A stretch of 64,000 nucleotides of DNA from Psychroserpens jangbogonensis (GTDB taxonomy: Bacteria > Bacteroidota > Bacteroidia > Flavobacteriales > Flavobacteriaceae): the NCBI RefSeq assembly GCF_000797465.1, contig NZ_JSWG01000009.1:124001-188000 (forward strand). Direction: 5' to 3'. The notes under the pieces were generated by a model. That model saw only the letters and a program-made list of their open reading frames with translations, ran no database searches and was not told the origin of the DNA. The position numbers and the translations under genes are program-made. Below are positions 1 through 10,700 of this stretch, piece by piece (position 1 is the stretch's first letter; each line of letters begins with the position of its first letter).

Positions 1-456
1 TTTTATAGAATCATGATCCCAACCCAATCGAGTTTTTACAGTAACAGGTAGATTCGTGCGTTTCACCATTTCTGCAGTCAGCTGTTCCATCAAACATATG
101 TCTTTTAGAATTCCTGCGCCTGCACCTTTACTTACAACCTTCTTGACAGGACAACCAAAATTGATGTCAATAATGTCTGGGTTTGATTTCTCAACAATAT
201 CAATAGTCTGCAACATGCTTTCCATATTGGCTCCAAAAATTTGAATACCAACAGGACGCTCTTTTTCATAAATATCGAGTTTCATAACACTTTTAGCAGC
301 ATCACGAATTAGTCCTTCACTAGAAATGAATTCAGTATAAACAACATCAGCGCCTTGCTCTTTACATAATGCGCGAAACGGAGGATCACTAACATCTTCC
401 ATTGGGGCTAAAAGCAATGGGAATTCTGAAAGTTCTATGTCACCAATTTTTACCAA
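1..456 (-). CDS. dusB: tRNA-dihydrouridine synthase, N-terminal part (runs off the window)
   Basis: Reduces specific uridines of tRNA to dihydrouridine using FMN and NADPH, in the cytoplasm. The 152 visible residues show the Dus TIM-barrel start: LLLAPMEDVSDPPFR near residues 14-28 (FMN site), YTEFISSEGL, and DINFGCPVKK with the catalytic Cys at residue 102. Family members are about 330 residues, so a little under half is present and the 3' end lies beyond base 1. No ATG is available. The reading frame is open further upstream, but family members begin MVKIG, which corresponds here to a TTG codon at 454-456; I chose that. The following 43 bases separate it from the stop of the DUF4345-like gene, which points the same way, so the two may be co-transcribed. 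The family is confident; the start codon less so. Confidence 0.9.
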   Translation of the reverse strand, partial: MVKIGDIELSEFPLLLAPMEDVSDPPFRALCKEQGADVVYTEFISSEGLIRDAAKSVMKLDIYEKERPVGIQIFGANMESMLQTIDIVEKSNPDIIDINFGCPVKKVVSKGAGAGILKDICLMEQLTAEMVKRTNLPVTVKTRLGWDHDSIK

Positions 457-499
457 ACTCGATTTATTTTGCGCAAAATTACAGTTTTTTAAATTGTAT

Positions 500-886
500 T
501 CAAGTTTGAAACCGTTTCAACACCCAAATACCATAAATTCCTAAAATTAATTCAGCAGCCGTTCCGAAAACATAGCCGAAAGTTGGTTGTCCGTCTAAAA
601 TCAAGCTGAGGACTCTTCCACACCCTAAACCTAGCATAAAAATGATATTAGTAATAATGGCTGTTTTTAAGTAAATCGGCTTAAGAATGCCTAAAATCCA
701 AAGTGCAGAAAACCCTAAATACAAACCCATAATAGCTTTGTAGAAGTTGTGTTCATCTAACGTTTTTGGAAATAATTCAAATTGTGAATCAGGATAAAAC
801 CCATAAACAAAAGCTACCGGAACCACAATAACCACTGAAATGATTAAATGTATTTTGTTTATGAAGTCTTGTTTGGATTTTAACAC
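500..886 (-). CDS. DUF4345-like small membrane protein
   Basis: A 128-residue protein with four predicted hydrophobic segments (about residues 11-30, 50-68, 72-96 and 102-123) and short loops, matching my memory of the DUF4345 family, whose function is not established. A conserved-looking GLGCGR stretch lies between helices three and four. It probably sits in the inner membrane. It starts 9 bases after the stop of the M28 peptidase gene and is followed by dusB on the same strand, so it is likely the middle gene of a peptidase-DUF4345-dusB transcript. Nothing in it suggests an enzyme. The domain name is from recollection. Confidence 0.7.
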   Translation of the reverse strand: MLKSKQDFINKIHLIISVVIVVPVAFVYGFYPDSQFELFPKTLDEHNFYKAIMGLYLGFSALWILGILKPIYLKTAIITNIIFMLGLGCGRVLSLILDGQPTFGYVFGTAAELILGIYGIWVLKRFQT

Positions 887-895
887 TGATATGAT

Positions 896-2131
896 TTAAA
901 ATTCTATATCTGCTTCAACCTCACCATCACCTCGTTTTACAGTTACTTTCGTTTTGTCTCCATTGTCAAAAGTAGATAGTGCTCTCATGTAACTCATCAT
1001 ATCAGTTACCAAGCTGTCGCCAAGCTTTACGACAATGTCTCCTTTTTGAAGTCCCGCTTTTTCAGCTGGTTTATCTTCACTAATACCATCAATACGCATG
1101 CCTTTTCCGTCGTATAAATAATCTGGAATAACTCCTAATCCAACTTTAAATCTTGGTACATCTTCGCTTTCATTTTTAGTTTTTCTAAATGGCAACTTTC
1201 CATTATCATCAAGGTCAGAAATGATATCGAAAATATAAGTCGAAATCGCTTCCATTCCTTCATAATTCAATTTCTGAGTATCGTCACCTGGCTTGTGGTA
1301 ATCTTCATGCTGACCTGTGAAAAGGTGTAATACTGGAATATCACTATTATAAAACGACGTGTGGTCGCTTGGTCCAACTCCAGATTCTTTTTGAATAATT
1401 TTAAACTTAATATTATTTGCCTTTACAACTTGTTTCAATATAGGAGATGTCCCAACACCATAAACAGCCAAGGTGCTATCTTGTTTTAAACGACCAACCA
1501 TATCCATATTCAACATGAAATTCGCTTTTGTTAAATCAATAGTAGGGTTTTTAGTAAAATAATTAGAGCCCAATAATCCCATTTCTTCTCCGGAAAAAGC
1601 CATAAATAGATAGTTGTTTCCAGTGTTTTTTTCTTTTAGTTTCTCCACTAAGTTTAACATTACAGCAACTCCACTTGCATTGTCATCTGCACCATTATGT
1701 ATTTCTTGAGATTCACCTCTAAATAATGAGCCTTCTGCTCCATACCCTAAATGGTCATAATGTGCTCCAATAATAATGGTATTCTCGGCTTTATTATCAA
1801 TAAATCCAATCACATTTGTTCCCGTAATTGTACTGTCTCCATCCTTAACCGTGTAGTTAACCTCTTGATGTGGATCTGTCTTAGGTTTAAAAGAAAAGGA
1901 TTGAAAATAATCTTTTGTGCCTTTAGCTTCAAGTCCAAGATTTTTAAATCGCAAAGCAATGTAATCAGCAGCAGCTTTCTCTCCATCACTTCCTGTTTGT
2001 CTACCTTCTAACTCGTCGGAAGCTAAATAAGCAACGTCTTCTTCGATAGATATTGGTTTAAGGTTTTCCTTAGAATCTGTTTTGCACGCAATTAATACAG
2101 TCAAAAAAAGTATAAATAATATGTTTTTCAT
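896..2131 (-). CDS. M28 family zinc aminopeptidase with C-terminal PDZ domain, lipoprotein
   Basis: Likely a di-zinc exopeptidase anchored in the cell envelope. A lipoprotein signal peptide ends at Cys16 (LIAC). The M28 core shows all expected ligand regions: GAHYDH (His124, Asp126), GADDNASG (Asp149/Asp150), FSGEEMG (Glu182-Glu183), LNMDMVGR (Asp210) and DYHKPGD (His279). A PDZ-like domain fills about residues 325-411 (GLQKGDIVVKLGD), which in such proteins helps substrate choice or regulation. The length of 411 residues fits the peptidase-plus-PDZ subtype. It diverges from the TolB-like lipoprotein gene, and its promoter appears to interlock with that gene's promoter. The substrate is unknown. 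Confidence 0.92.
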   Translation of the reverse strand: MKNILFILFLTVLIACKTDSKENLKPISIEEDVAYLASDELEGRQTGSDGEKAAADYIALRFKNLGLEAKGTKDYFQSFSFKPKTDPHQEVNYTVKDGDSTITGTNVIGFIDNKAENTIIIGAHYDHLGYGAEGSLFRGESQEIHNGADDNASGVAVMLNLVEKLKEKNTGNNYLFMAFSGEEMGLLGSNYFTKNPTIDLTKANFMLNMDMVGRLKQDSTLAVYGVGTSPILKQVVKANNIKFKIIQKESGVGPSDHTSFYNSDIPVLHLFTGQHEDYHKPGDDTQKLNYEGMEAISTYIFDIISDLDDNGKLPFRKTKNESEDVPRFKVGLGVIPDYLYDGKGMRIDGISEDKPAEKAGLQKGDIVVKLGDSLVTDMMSYMRALSTFDNGDKTKVTVKRGDGEVEADIEF

Positions 2132-2143
2132 CTTATGAAGTCT

Positions 2144-2151
2144 TAATTTTG
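2144..2151 (+). promoter_or_regulatory. -7 box of the TolB-like gene promoter
   Basis: TAATTTTG matches the Bacteroidota -7 consensus TAnnTTTG exactly and lies 22 bases before the start codon at 2174. No good -33 element was recognised. It is separated by only two bases from an opposing -7 box at 2154-2161. Confidence 0.6.
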
Positions 2152-2153
2152 AA

Positions 2154-2161
2154 CAAATTTA
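2154..2161 (-). promoter_or_regulatory. -7 box of the M28 peptidase gene promoter
   Basis: On the minus strand this reads TAAATTTG, an exact TAnnTTTG match, 22 bases before the peptidase start at 2131. Its expected transcription start falls on the opposing -7 box, so the two divergent promoters probably cannot be occupied at the same time. Confidence 0.6.
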
Positions 2162-2173
2162 GTTAATAATAGC

Positions 2174-3286
2174 ATGAAATACACATACTTTATCATATTG
2201 ATGTTAGCTTTTTTAAGCTGCAAAAACGACGCTAAAACTACCTCTGAAGCTAAAAAAGAAGTTCAAACCGAAGCTATAGAGACTTCAAAGGACACATTAA
2301 TTTATCCTGGTGAAAAACATTTTAAATCTATTCGTCAAGTGACTTTTGGTGGAGATAATGCTGAAGCATATTGGAGTTTTGATGATAAACAACTCGTATT
2401 TCAATCTAATTATAAAGAATGGAATGTAGGCTGTGACCAAATGTTCTTGATGAATGCTGATGAGACATTTAAAGAGAATATGCCTCCAATGATTAGTACC
2501 GGAAAAGGCCGAACGACTTGCGCTTATTTTTTACCAGATAACAAACATATTATTTATGCATCTACACATTTAAAACAAGATGAATGTCCAGATACGCCTT
2601 TACGTAAAAACGGAAAATATATCTGGCCAATTTACGATAGCTATGATATTTTTGTAGCAGACTTAGATGGTAATATTGTTAGCCAATTAACAAATGAAAT
2701 TGGTTATGATGCTGAACCAACAGTATCTCCAAAAGGTGATAAAATTGTATTTACTTCAACTCGTAGTGGAGACTTAGAATTATATACGATGAATATTGAT
2801 GGAAGTGATGTAAAGCAAATTACTCACGAATTAGGTTATGATGGAGGTGCTTTCTTTTCTCCTGATGGTACCAAATTGATTTTCCGTTCTTCACGTCCTA
2901 AGACGGAAAAAGAAATCAAAGAATATAAAGATTTATTAGCTGAAGGTTTAGTGGAACCAACAGAAATGGAATTATACATTTGTAATGCAGATGGTAGTGA
3001 CTTACGTCAATTAACCGATTTAGGAAATGCCAATTGGAGTCCGTTTTTTCATCCTTCAGGAAAGAAAATTTTATTCTCTTCTAACTTTGAAGCTGAACGT
3101 GGTTTCCCTTTCAATTTATATTTAATTGATTTAGATGGCAGAAATCTAGAACGTATAACTCATGGTGAAACTTTTGATGCGTTTCCGGTGTTTTCAAATA
3201 ATGGAAAATATTTAGCGTTTTCATCTAACCGAAATAATGGAGGCGGAAGAGATACAAATCTATTTATTGCAGAATGGCTAGATTAG
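2174..3286 (+). CDS. TolB-like beta-propeller (PD40 repeat) lipoprotein
   Basis: A 370-residue envelope protein with a lipoprotein signal ending at Cys16 (LSC). After a Lys/Glu-rich linker it carries WD40-like PD40 repeats. Each has the form (F/V)SPxGxKIxFxSxR followed by a strand ending in a (D/N)xDGS turn; they are visible at about residues 185-215, 228-250, 293-310 and 343-365. Such propellers usually bind proteins or peptidoglycan-linked partners; there is no catalytic motif. It diverges from the M28 peptidase gene, and its stop codon is one base from the convergent stop of the TonB receptor gene, so there is no room for a terminator between them. The specific role is unknown. Confidence 0.85.
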   Translation: MKYTYFIILMLAFLSCKNDAKTTSEAKKEVQTEAIETSKDTLIYPGEKHFKSIRQVTFGGDNAEAYWSFDDKQLVFQSNYKEWNVGCDQMFLMNADETFKENMPPMISTGKGRTTCAYFLPDNKHIIYASTHLKQDECPDTPLRKNGKYIWPIYDSYDIFVADLDGNIVSQLTNEIGYDAEPTVSPKGDKIVFTSTRSGDLELYTMNIDGSDVKQITHELGYDGGAFFSPDGTKLIFRSSRPKTEKEIKEYKDLLAEGLVEPTEMELYICNADGSDLRQLTDLGNANWSPFFHPSGKKILFSSNFEAERGFPFNLYLIDLDGRNLERITHGETFDAFPVFSNNGKYLAFSSNRNNGGGRDTNLFIAEWLD

Positions 3287-3287
3287 G

Positions 3288-5705
3288 TTAATTGGTTGTC
3301 TTTTTTTCTATACGCTCACGTTCTTCAGTATCAATAGCACGAGCATTGCTGTTTAATTTTGTGTTTCCGAATTTATATCTAAAACCCAATCTCACATAGC
3401 GATCATCAATATCTGCATGTCCAAAATTAAATTGGTTTTGATATTGTGTGCTATAATCAAAATCATGAGTGTTAAATAGATCACTTACAGATAATGAGAT
3501 TACTCCTTTTTTATTTAAAATTGACTTAGAGACGGCTAATTCTGAAAACAGCCTGTTTTCGACAATTTGAAAGCCTTGTAGGTTTTTTCCAAGCCAAGTT
3601 AAAGCGAAACTAATATTTAAACTATTATCTTTTAATAATGTAAAATCATTTTGTAACTCAGAATAATTAGACCACTGATCTTTGGTTACAAAACCTTGTC
3701 CGAAATCTGTTTCTTCTTCAAAATTATAAAAAGAAGTAACGGCATAAATTGACCATCGATTAGTGACATCAAAATTGGTGATGAAATCGAATCCAAATTC
3801 AACAGATTTATCAAAGTTTACTGAAATATATTCAATAACATTTGTGGTGTTATTTTGTCTTGGAATTTCAGAAATAGCGCCATCAAAGTTTTTGTAATAA
3901 GCTTCAAAAGTAAAATACTTGGTAATGCTTGTTCCAAAAACAATTTGATCGGTAAAGGTTGGAACCAAAAACGGATTCCCAGAAACCACGTAATTATCAT
4001 TTAAGAAAAAACTAAACGGATTTAAATCTGCATAACTTGGTCTAGCAATACTTCGTTTGTAATTTGCATACACATTGTAATCATCAGAAATATTATATTG
4101 CAAACTTGCATTTGGAAACCATTCCAAATAGTCTTGTGTATTGGTAATATTTGTTAAAGGTGATTCTCCTTCAATATTAGTCTGTTCAACTCGCAAACCA
4201 GCATTGACACTCCACTTTTCAATACTCATATCATAGTTTGCATAAGCCGCGTAAATCTTTTCATCGTAATTAAAAGCGTCAGAATTTAAGGCATCAATCA
4301 TTTCGTTTCCGGTAATGATATCTACATCAAACTGTGTGATATCACTTTCTGTACTTGTACTAGAAAACTTAAACCCTGTTTCAAAATTTGAAAATTCATT
4401 TATAGGTAAACTATAGTCTGTTTTTCCAGCAAAAATACCAGTCTTTTGATTATTATCAGTATTGAATGCACTTGCGCTTAGAAACGTATTATTCACATCA
4501 AAAAAGTTACTAATTACGCCTTGATTTCTTTCATAATTATAAGTCGTATAATGAGCATTTATCATCAATTCTCCCTTTGAGAATTTATGACTAAAATCTA
4601 CGTCAAAAGCTAAATTATATTTATTATCTCTTGATAAATTATCTGCTGTAAATCGAGATAAATAATTACTATTCTCATCATTAATTACAGTATTACTAGC
4701 GATTTCGTATTTAAAGTACGGCAAATACAGTGCGTTAGAAGAGATACTTAAAGTACTATTATCATTAATGAAATAATCAAAGTTTGTGTTGAGGTTGTGA
4801 GTTTCAGACCACGTGTTTCTATTTGTAAAAGAACGCCAACTCTGATCGACCTCATTTGAACTATCTAAGAAATTCACCGTGTCGTCTCCCTCTCTATTAA
4901 TTTTGTCTTTAGAATAACTATAATTGATATTTAAACTGATGTCTTCGTTTTTGAAAAAATGACTTGTTCCTGCGGTATATCTCGGAAAAACACCTTGCGT
5001 ATAGTTTGCAAAAATACTTCCTCTGTAACCTGTTATGAGGTTTTTACTCATAATAATATTAATTACAACTCCACTTTCGGCATCATATCTAGCAGAAGGG
5101 TTTGTAATCACTTCAACAGATTTTATAGAATTGGCAGAAGACCCTTCCAATAATTGATTCAAATCTTCAGAAGATAAATTGACTTTTCTATTGTTAATGT
5201 ATACTGTTGGGTTTGAGTTTTTAACTGTAATTTCATCACCAATCACCAAAACACCAGGAGTGCTTTTTAATACCTGAAGCATATCGCCTTCAACTAAAGC
5301 AGTTTTTTCTATATTAAAAACCAATCGATCAGCTTCTCGTTTTATAGTTGGTTTTTTAACAAAAATACTTACCTCATCCAGGGTTTCTGAAACTTGATTA
5401 AGTTGAATTGTTTGTAAATCTAAATTACCCGAAAGGACAATCTTTTGATTAAAATCATCGAAACCTATGTAACTAACTTTTATTATGTAGGTATTGGTTT
5501 CTAAATTTAGAATATTGAAATAACCTCTGTGGTCTGTTGAAGTACCCTTTAATATTTCACTCTCATCCTCACTTAATATGATGACGTTTGCAAATTCAAT
5601 TGGATTGTTGTCTGCATCAATTACAGTTCCCGAAACAGATAGACTCTGCCCATAGCTCATAAGTGAGCATACTAGTAAGAATGTAAAATTGAGTAGGGAT
5701 TTCAA
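3288..5705 (-). CDS. TonB-dependent receptor-like outer membrane beta-barrel protein (OMP_b-brl_3 type)
   Basis: An 805-residue outer membrane protein. A signal peptide ends near Gln20. Residues 23-105 form a carboxypeptidase regulatory-like beta-sandwich (SGTVIDADNNPIEFANV). A short plug-like region follows (VLKSTPGVLVIG, VYINNRKVNLS, SVEVITNPSARYDAE), and the rest is a long aromatic-rich barrel. This is the arrangement of the outer membrane beta-barrel family proteins that resemble TonB receptors but usually have no SusD partner; none is next to it here. The start is TTG at 5703-5705: an in-frame stop lies just upstream and the only nearby ATG would cut the signal peptide. It ends one base from the TolB-like gene. 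The transported ligand cannot be inferred. Confidence 0.88.
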   Translation of the reverse strand: MKSLLNFTFLLVCSLMSYGQSLSVSGTVIDADNNPIEFANVIILSEDESEILKGTSTDHRGYFNILNLETNTYIIKVSYIGFDDFNQKIVLSGNLDLQTIQLNQVSETLDEVSIFVKKPTIKREADRLVFNIEKTALVEGDMLQVLKSTPGVLVIGDEITVKNSNPTVYINNRKVNLSSEDLNQLLEGSSANSIKSVEVITNPSARYDAESGVVINIIMSKNLITGYRGSIFANYTQGVFPRYTAGTSHFFKNEDISLNINYSYSKDKINREGDDTVNFLDSSNEVDQSWRSFTNRNTWSETHNLNTNFDYFINDNSTLSISSNALYLPYFKYEIASNTVINDENSNYLSRFTADNLSRDNKYNLAFDVDFSHKFSKGELMINAHYTTYNYERNQGVISNFFDVNNTFLSASAFNTDNNQKTGIFAGKTDYSLPINEFSNFETGFKFSSTSTESDITQFDVDIITGNEMIDALNSDAFNYDEKIYAAYANYDMSIEKWSVNAGLRVEQTNIEGESPLTNITNTQDYLEWFPNASLQYNISDDYNVYANYKRSIARPSYADLNPFSFFLNDNYVVSGNPFLVPTFTDQIVFGTSITKYFTFEAYYKNFDGAISEIPRQNNTTNVIEYISVNFDKSVEFGFDFITNFDVTNRWSIYAVTSFYNFEEETDFGQGFVTKDQWSNYSELQNDFTLLKDNSLNISFALTWLGKNLQGFQIVENRLFSELAVSKSILNKKGVISLSVSDLFNTHDFDYSTQYQNQFNFGHADIDDRYVRLGFRYKFGNTKLNSNARAIDTEERERIEKKTTN

Positions 5706-5822
5706 ATTTAGTTAGGGTTTTGAAACGCAATATAACATTTGTTTTTAATAGAATTAACTGATTTTCCTCACATGTTAGGGTTTTTGTAAACATTTATGCC
5801 ATTTTATGCGTAAGAAATCAAT

Positions 5823-5830
5823 TATATTTG
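5823..5830 (+). promoter_or_regulatory. -7 box upstream of lepA
   Basis: TATATTTG is an exact TAnnTTTG match 27 bases before the lepA start codon. A purine-rich AAAGGAG lies about 12 bases before the ATG, a little far for a classical ribosome binding site. Confidence 0.6.
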
Positions 5831-5857
5831 CAGCATCTTTTAAAGGAGATTTGATTT

Positions 5858-7654
5858 ATGAAGTATATCAGAAATTTTTGCATTATAGCACATATTGACC
5901 ACGGAAAAAGCACTCTAGCAGATCGTTTGCTTGATTTTACTGGTACAGTTACTGATCGCGAAAAACAAGACCAACTTTTAGATAGTATGGATTTGGAGCG
6001 TGAACGTGGAATTACCATTAAGTCACATGCCATTCAAATGGAATATACTTTTGAAGGTCAGGAGTATGTACTTAATCTTATAGATACTCCTGGTCACGTT
6101 GACTTTTCTTATGAAGTATCTCGTTCTATTGCTGCTTGTGAAGGCGCATTATTAATTGTTGATGCAGCTCAAAGTATACAGGCGCAAACCATTTCAAATC
6201 TTTATCTCGCTTTAGAAAATGATTTAGAAATTATCCCTGTGCTTAATAAGGTTGATTTACCTAGTGCAAATCCAGAAGAAGTAACAGACGATATTGTTGA
6301 TCTATTAGGTTGTGATCCTGAAGAAGTGATTCACGCTAGTGGTAAAACAGGTTTTGGAGTTGATAATATCCTTGAAGCTATTATAAAACGTGTTCCGGCT
6401 CCAAAAGGAGATCCCGATGAGCCATTGCAAGCTCTAATTTTTGATTCGGTTTACAATACATTTAGAGGTATTGAAACTTATTTCAGAGTCTTTAATGGAG
6501 AGATTAAAAAGGGACAAAAAATTAAATTTGTCGCTACAGACAAAGAATATTTTGCAGATGAAGTTGGTACCTTAAAGCTTACACAGGTTGCCAAAAAAAG
6601 TGTAAAAGCTGGTGATGTTGGTTATTTAATTACAGGAATTAAAACCGCTAAAGAAGTAAAAGTTGGAGACACCATTACTGATTTTGTAAACCCAACAACT
6701 AATATCGTAGAAGGTTTTGAAGATGTAAAACCTATGGTATTTGCTGGAATTTATCCTGTTGATACAGAAGATTACGAAGAGCTTCGTAACTCTATGGAAA
6801 AACTACAATTAAATGATGCTTCTTTAGTGTTTCAGCCAGAAAGTTCTGCTGCATTAGGTTTTGGTTTTAGGTGTGGATTCCTTGGAATGCTTCACATGGA
6901 AATCATACAAGAACGATTAGAACGTGAGTTTGATATGACTGTGATTACAACAGTTCCTAATGTATCTTACCACGCCTACACTAATAAAAATCCAGATGAA
7001 GCTTTTGTTGTAAACAACCCTTCTGATTTACCAGAACCGACAACCGTAAATCGTGTTGAAGAGCCTTATATTAAAGCAACTATTATTACAAAATCAGATT
7101 TTGTAGGTAATGTGATGTCACTTTGTATTGAAAAACGAGGCGTTGTCTTAAACCAAACTTATTTAACAACAGAACGCGTAGAATTGACTTTTGAAATGCC
7201 TCTTGCTGAAATTGTATTTGATTTTTATGATCGCCTAAAAACAGTTTCTAAAGGTTATGCATCATTTGATTATTCACCTATTGGAATGAAAGTATCAAAA
7301 TTGGTGCGTTTAGATATTCTATTAAATGCCCAAACTGTTGATGCACTATCTGCATTAATTCATACGGATAATGCTCAACACATTGGTAAAAAAATGTGTG
7401 AGAAACTAAAGGAATTAATTCCAAGACAGCAATTTGATATTCCTATTCAAGCAGCTATTGGTGCTAAAATCATATCTCGAGAAACTATCAAGGCATTGCG
7501 AAAAGATGTAACCGCCAAATGTTATGGTGGAGATATTTCTCGTAAACGTAAACTTTTAGAAAAACAGAAAAAGGGTAAAAAACGTATGCGACAAGTGGGT
7601 AATGTAGAAATTCCTCAACAAGCATTTATGGCTGTGTTAAAATTGAATGATTAA
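5858..7654 (+). CDS. lepA: Elongation factor 4 (ribosome back-translocating GTPase)
   Basis: A cytoplasmic translational GTPase that acts on stalled or mis-translocated ribosomes and in ribosome biogenesis. The 598 residues match the normal length. The G domain shows the P-loop AHIDHGKS (about residues 11-18), DTPGHVD and NKVD. Elongation factor domains II, III and IV follow ([19 protein letters not shown]), then the LepA-specific C-terminal domain ending [18 protein letters not shown]. It is a single gene with its own promoter and is followed at once by a strong terminator, so it appears to be monocistronic. Confidence 0.98.
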   Translation: MKYIRNFCIIAHIDHGKSTLADRLLDFTGTVTDREKQDQLLDSMDLERERGITIKSHAIQMEYTFEGQEYVLNLIDTPGHVDFSYEVSRSIAACEGALLIVDAAQSIQAQTISNLYLALENDLEIIPVLNKVDLPSANPEEVTDDIVDLLGCDPEEVIHASGKTGFGVDNILEAIIKRVPAPKGDPDEPLQALIFDSVYNTFRGIETYFRVFNGEIKKGQKIKFVATDKEYFADEVGTLKLTQVAKKSVKAGDVGYLITGIKTAKEVKVGDTITDFVNPTTNIVEGFEDVKPMVFAGIYPVDTEDYEELRNSMEKLQLNDASLVFQPESSAALGFGFRCGFLGMLHMEIIQERLEREFDMTVITTVPNVSYHAYTNKNPDEAFVVNNPSDLPEPTTVNRVEEPYIKATIITKSDFVGNVMSLCIEKRGVVLNQTYLTTERVELTFEMPLAEIVFDFYDRLKTVSKGYASFDYSPIGMKVSKLVRLDILLNAQTVDALSALIHTDNAQHIGKKMCEKLKELIPRQQFDIPIQAAIGAKIISRETIKALRKDVTAKCYGGDISRKRKLLEKQKKGKKRMRQVGNVEIPQQAFMAVLKLND

Positions 7655-7680
7655 TCTTACAAGTAAACTTTTATAATATA

Positions 7681-7708
7681 AACCGAAGTATTTCACTTCG
7701 GTTTTTTT
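7681..7708 (+). terminator. Rho-independent terminator after lepA
   Basis: A 9-bp perfect stem (AACCGAAGT / ACTTCGGTT) with a 5-base loop is followed by a run of T. It lies 26 bases after the lepA stop. Confidence 0.9.
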
Positions 7709-7740
7709 GTACATTTAGGTCAACCAACCTTAATAAATAC

Positions 7741-10700
7741 ATGTGTTTTAGATTAACAACTCTAAAATCAATACCTCTTGTATTGTGTTTTGTTTTTGCA
7801 ATAACATCAAATCTTAATGCGCAACAATTAGATTTTTTTAAATATGGCGTTGAAAAAGGATTGTCTCAAGAAACCATAAATACAATACTAAAAGACAGTA
7901 ATGGTTTTCTGTGGTTAGGTACACAAGATGGATTAAATCGATTTGATGGTCACTCCTTTAAGGTTTATAAATCTCAAAAAAAGAATCCAGAAAGCATTTC
8001 AGGAAATTTTATAAATGCTTTAGCTGAAGATCAGAGTGGAAATATTTGGATAGCCACAAAGAACAATGGACTATGCTACTACTCTCCAAAAACAGATTCC
8101 TTTACTAAAATCATAATTCCTAATTTACCCAATAATGCACAATGCAATAAACTATCATTAGACAATAAAGGAAATGTTTTTGCAGCGTTTTTAGATCAGG
8201 GTTTGATAACAATTACTGTTTCTGAAAATACAATTGCAGCATCAAAAATTTCATTTTTTGAAAATACACCTGCGAATATTACCGCTTTAAAAATTGTGAA
8301 AAACAATGTTTGGGTTGGAACAAGAGATGGTGAAATTTACTATTCTAAAATTACAGGTTCTGAGTTTACATTTAATAGGCTAATGCCTGAGTTTAATGAG
8401 CTAAAAATTCATTCTTTTTTAGATTCAAAAAACGGATTATGGATAGGTACAGATGAAGGTTTATATCTTTTAAATCAAAATACAAGTCAAATAAATACTA
8501 TAGCCTTGAAATCTAGTAACCCTATTGCGATATTCGATATGGTTTCAAAAGGAAATGAATTGTATTTAGCTACAGATTCAGGATTTATATGGTGCAACAA
8601 CTTCAATAAAAATAATAATTCGTTTTTACAGACTAAACTATTTGACACTAATACAAGTGAAGAAACTGGTCTATTAACTAATAGAATAAATAGTGTATTT
8701 GTAGAAGATGATTTTCTATGGCTTGGAGGCGACAAACTTTATCAAGCCGCTTTAAAAGACCTTGTCTTTAAGTTAGTACAAAAAAATAAACCTCAAAAAA
8801 ACACTTTAAAAAACGAACACGTTTATACGTTTGCAAAGAGCAAACATGGTCTTTGGGTAGGAACATTAGATGGATTACATTTAATTACTGAAAACAAAAC
8901 ATACTATTACAACAACATTCCTCATAATACAGTAAGAAGTATCGCTATAGATACTAAAAATAATTTATGGATAGGAACTCAAAAAGGTGTGGCCTTGACC
9001 AATCTTAATAGTTTTGATCCTACAGCTCCGAGTTTTATTACTGTTAATAAACACGCTGTTGATTCATTAAGTTTAAGTAACCTTAAAATTAGAAATATTC
9101 ATGCAGATACTAATGGCGATATTTGGATAGCAACTTTAGGCGGTGGAACCCATCGGTTTATTGGAGATATTGACGCCCGAGATTTCAAATTTCAACAGTT
9201 TAAAAACAAACCGAAAAATAAAAATAGTATTAGCACGAATGTAAACTATGTGTTTTATAAGGATCAATCTAATGGGTATTGGATTGGTACTGAAAATGGA
9301 CTCAATCATTTACAATTCAATTCCTCTGGATTTGGAAATCCAAAATTTACTAGGTTTAAGAATGACGAAGAAAACCCCAATTCCATTAGCAATAATACTA
9401 TTCTAAGTGTTCTTGAGGATACTGACAAAACCTTATGGGTTGGAACTCTCAATGGGATAAATAGATATAATCCAGAAACTAATGGGTTTAAAGTTTTCAA
9501 CGAAGAACACGGACTAACAAATGGTGTGGTTTATTCTATTCAACAAGATGAAACCGGACTTTTATGGTTATCAACAAACTCTGGAATTTTCAGTTTTAAT
9601 AAATCCACAGAACAGTTTGCAAATTACAATGAAAATGATGGCTTACAGGGAAACGAGTTTAATTTAGGCGCTAGCTTTAAAGATCATAATGGGATTCTTT
9701 ATTTTGGAGGAACAAATGGTTATAATTATTTCAACCCTTATGACGTTGGTCAATTAGACAGTGATGGTGAGTTAACTTTTACTAATGTAAAAATTGATGA
9801 CACCAATCATTTTTTTAAAGCTCTAATTAATAAAAATGAAGATAGGAGTTCAAAAATTGAATTAGCTTTTAATCAATTTCCATTTTATTTAGAGTTTTCA
9901 GATTTGGATTTCAATCCTCAAAAAAACAATAGTTACGTTTATAAATTATTACCTAATGATACTGAATGGAACGACCTTCAAAAAAGGAAAGAAATTCAGT
10001 TTTTGAATATGGCTTCAGGAGAGTATACTCTATTGGTCCAAGGTAAAACCAGAGGGGAAATCTGGAATTCTGCGCCATTAAAACTAGCCTTAAAAGTTAC
10101 TCCTCCTTGGTGGAAAACTCATGTGGCATACATTATTTATACCTTATTGTTTTTGTCTTTCGTTTCAGCCTTATATTATTTTCAGTTACAGAAAAAACTT
10201 CAAGAGCAACAAACACAAAAGCTAAAAGAACTAGATGCTCTGAAAACCAAACTATATACCAATATAACCCATGAGTTCAGAACACCTTTAACGGTTATAA
10301 AGGGCATCACTTCTAACTTAAGTGAAAATTTTCAAAAATTAAAAGATGACGATTCCGTAAAATCACTAAAAACTATTGAACATAATAGTAATGCTGTTCT
10401 TAAATTAGTAAATCAAATGCTAGATCTTGCTAAAATTGATAAGCAAAAAATGACATTAAAACCTGTTCAAGCAGATTTGGTCTGGTATTTAAAACATATC
10501 GTTACGCATTTTTCATCTTATGCAGAATCAAAAGATATAAAACTTACTTTTTACACCGAAGAAAGAGAGCTCATCTGTGACTTTGATGCTAATTCTATAC
10601 AAAAAATAATGAGTAATCTCCTCAGTAATGCTATTAAAAACAGTGAGGTAAACGATCAAATTGTAGTGCACTTAAAAACTGGGAAAAATACAGTTTCAAT

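Noticed and set aside
56-244. Plus-strand open frame opposite dusB
   Set aside because: It is the mirror of conserved Dus codons on the minus strand and has no start context or family resemblance.
4810-4815. CACGTG core in the TonB receptor gene as a further parS site
   Set aside because: The flanks (CAGAC before, TTTCT after) do not match the palindrome arms.
3288-5705. SusC of a polysaccharide utilisation locus linked to the HTCS
   Set aside because: The barrel protein has no SusD neighbour, is of the OMP_b-brl_3 type, and lepA with a terminator separates it from the HTCS gene.
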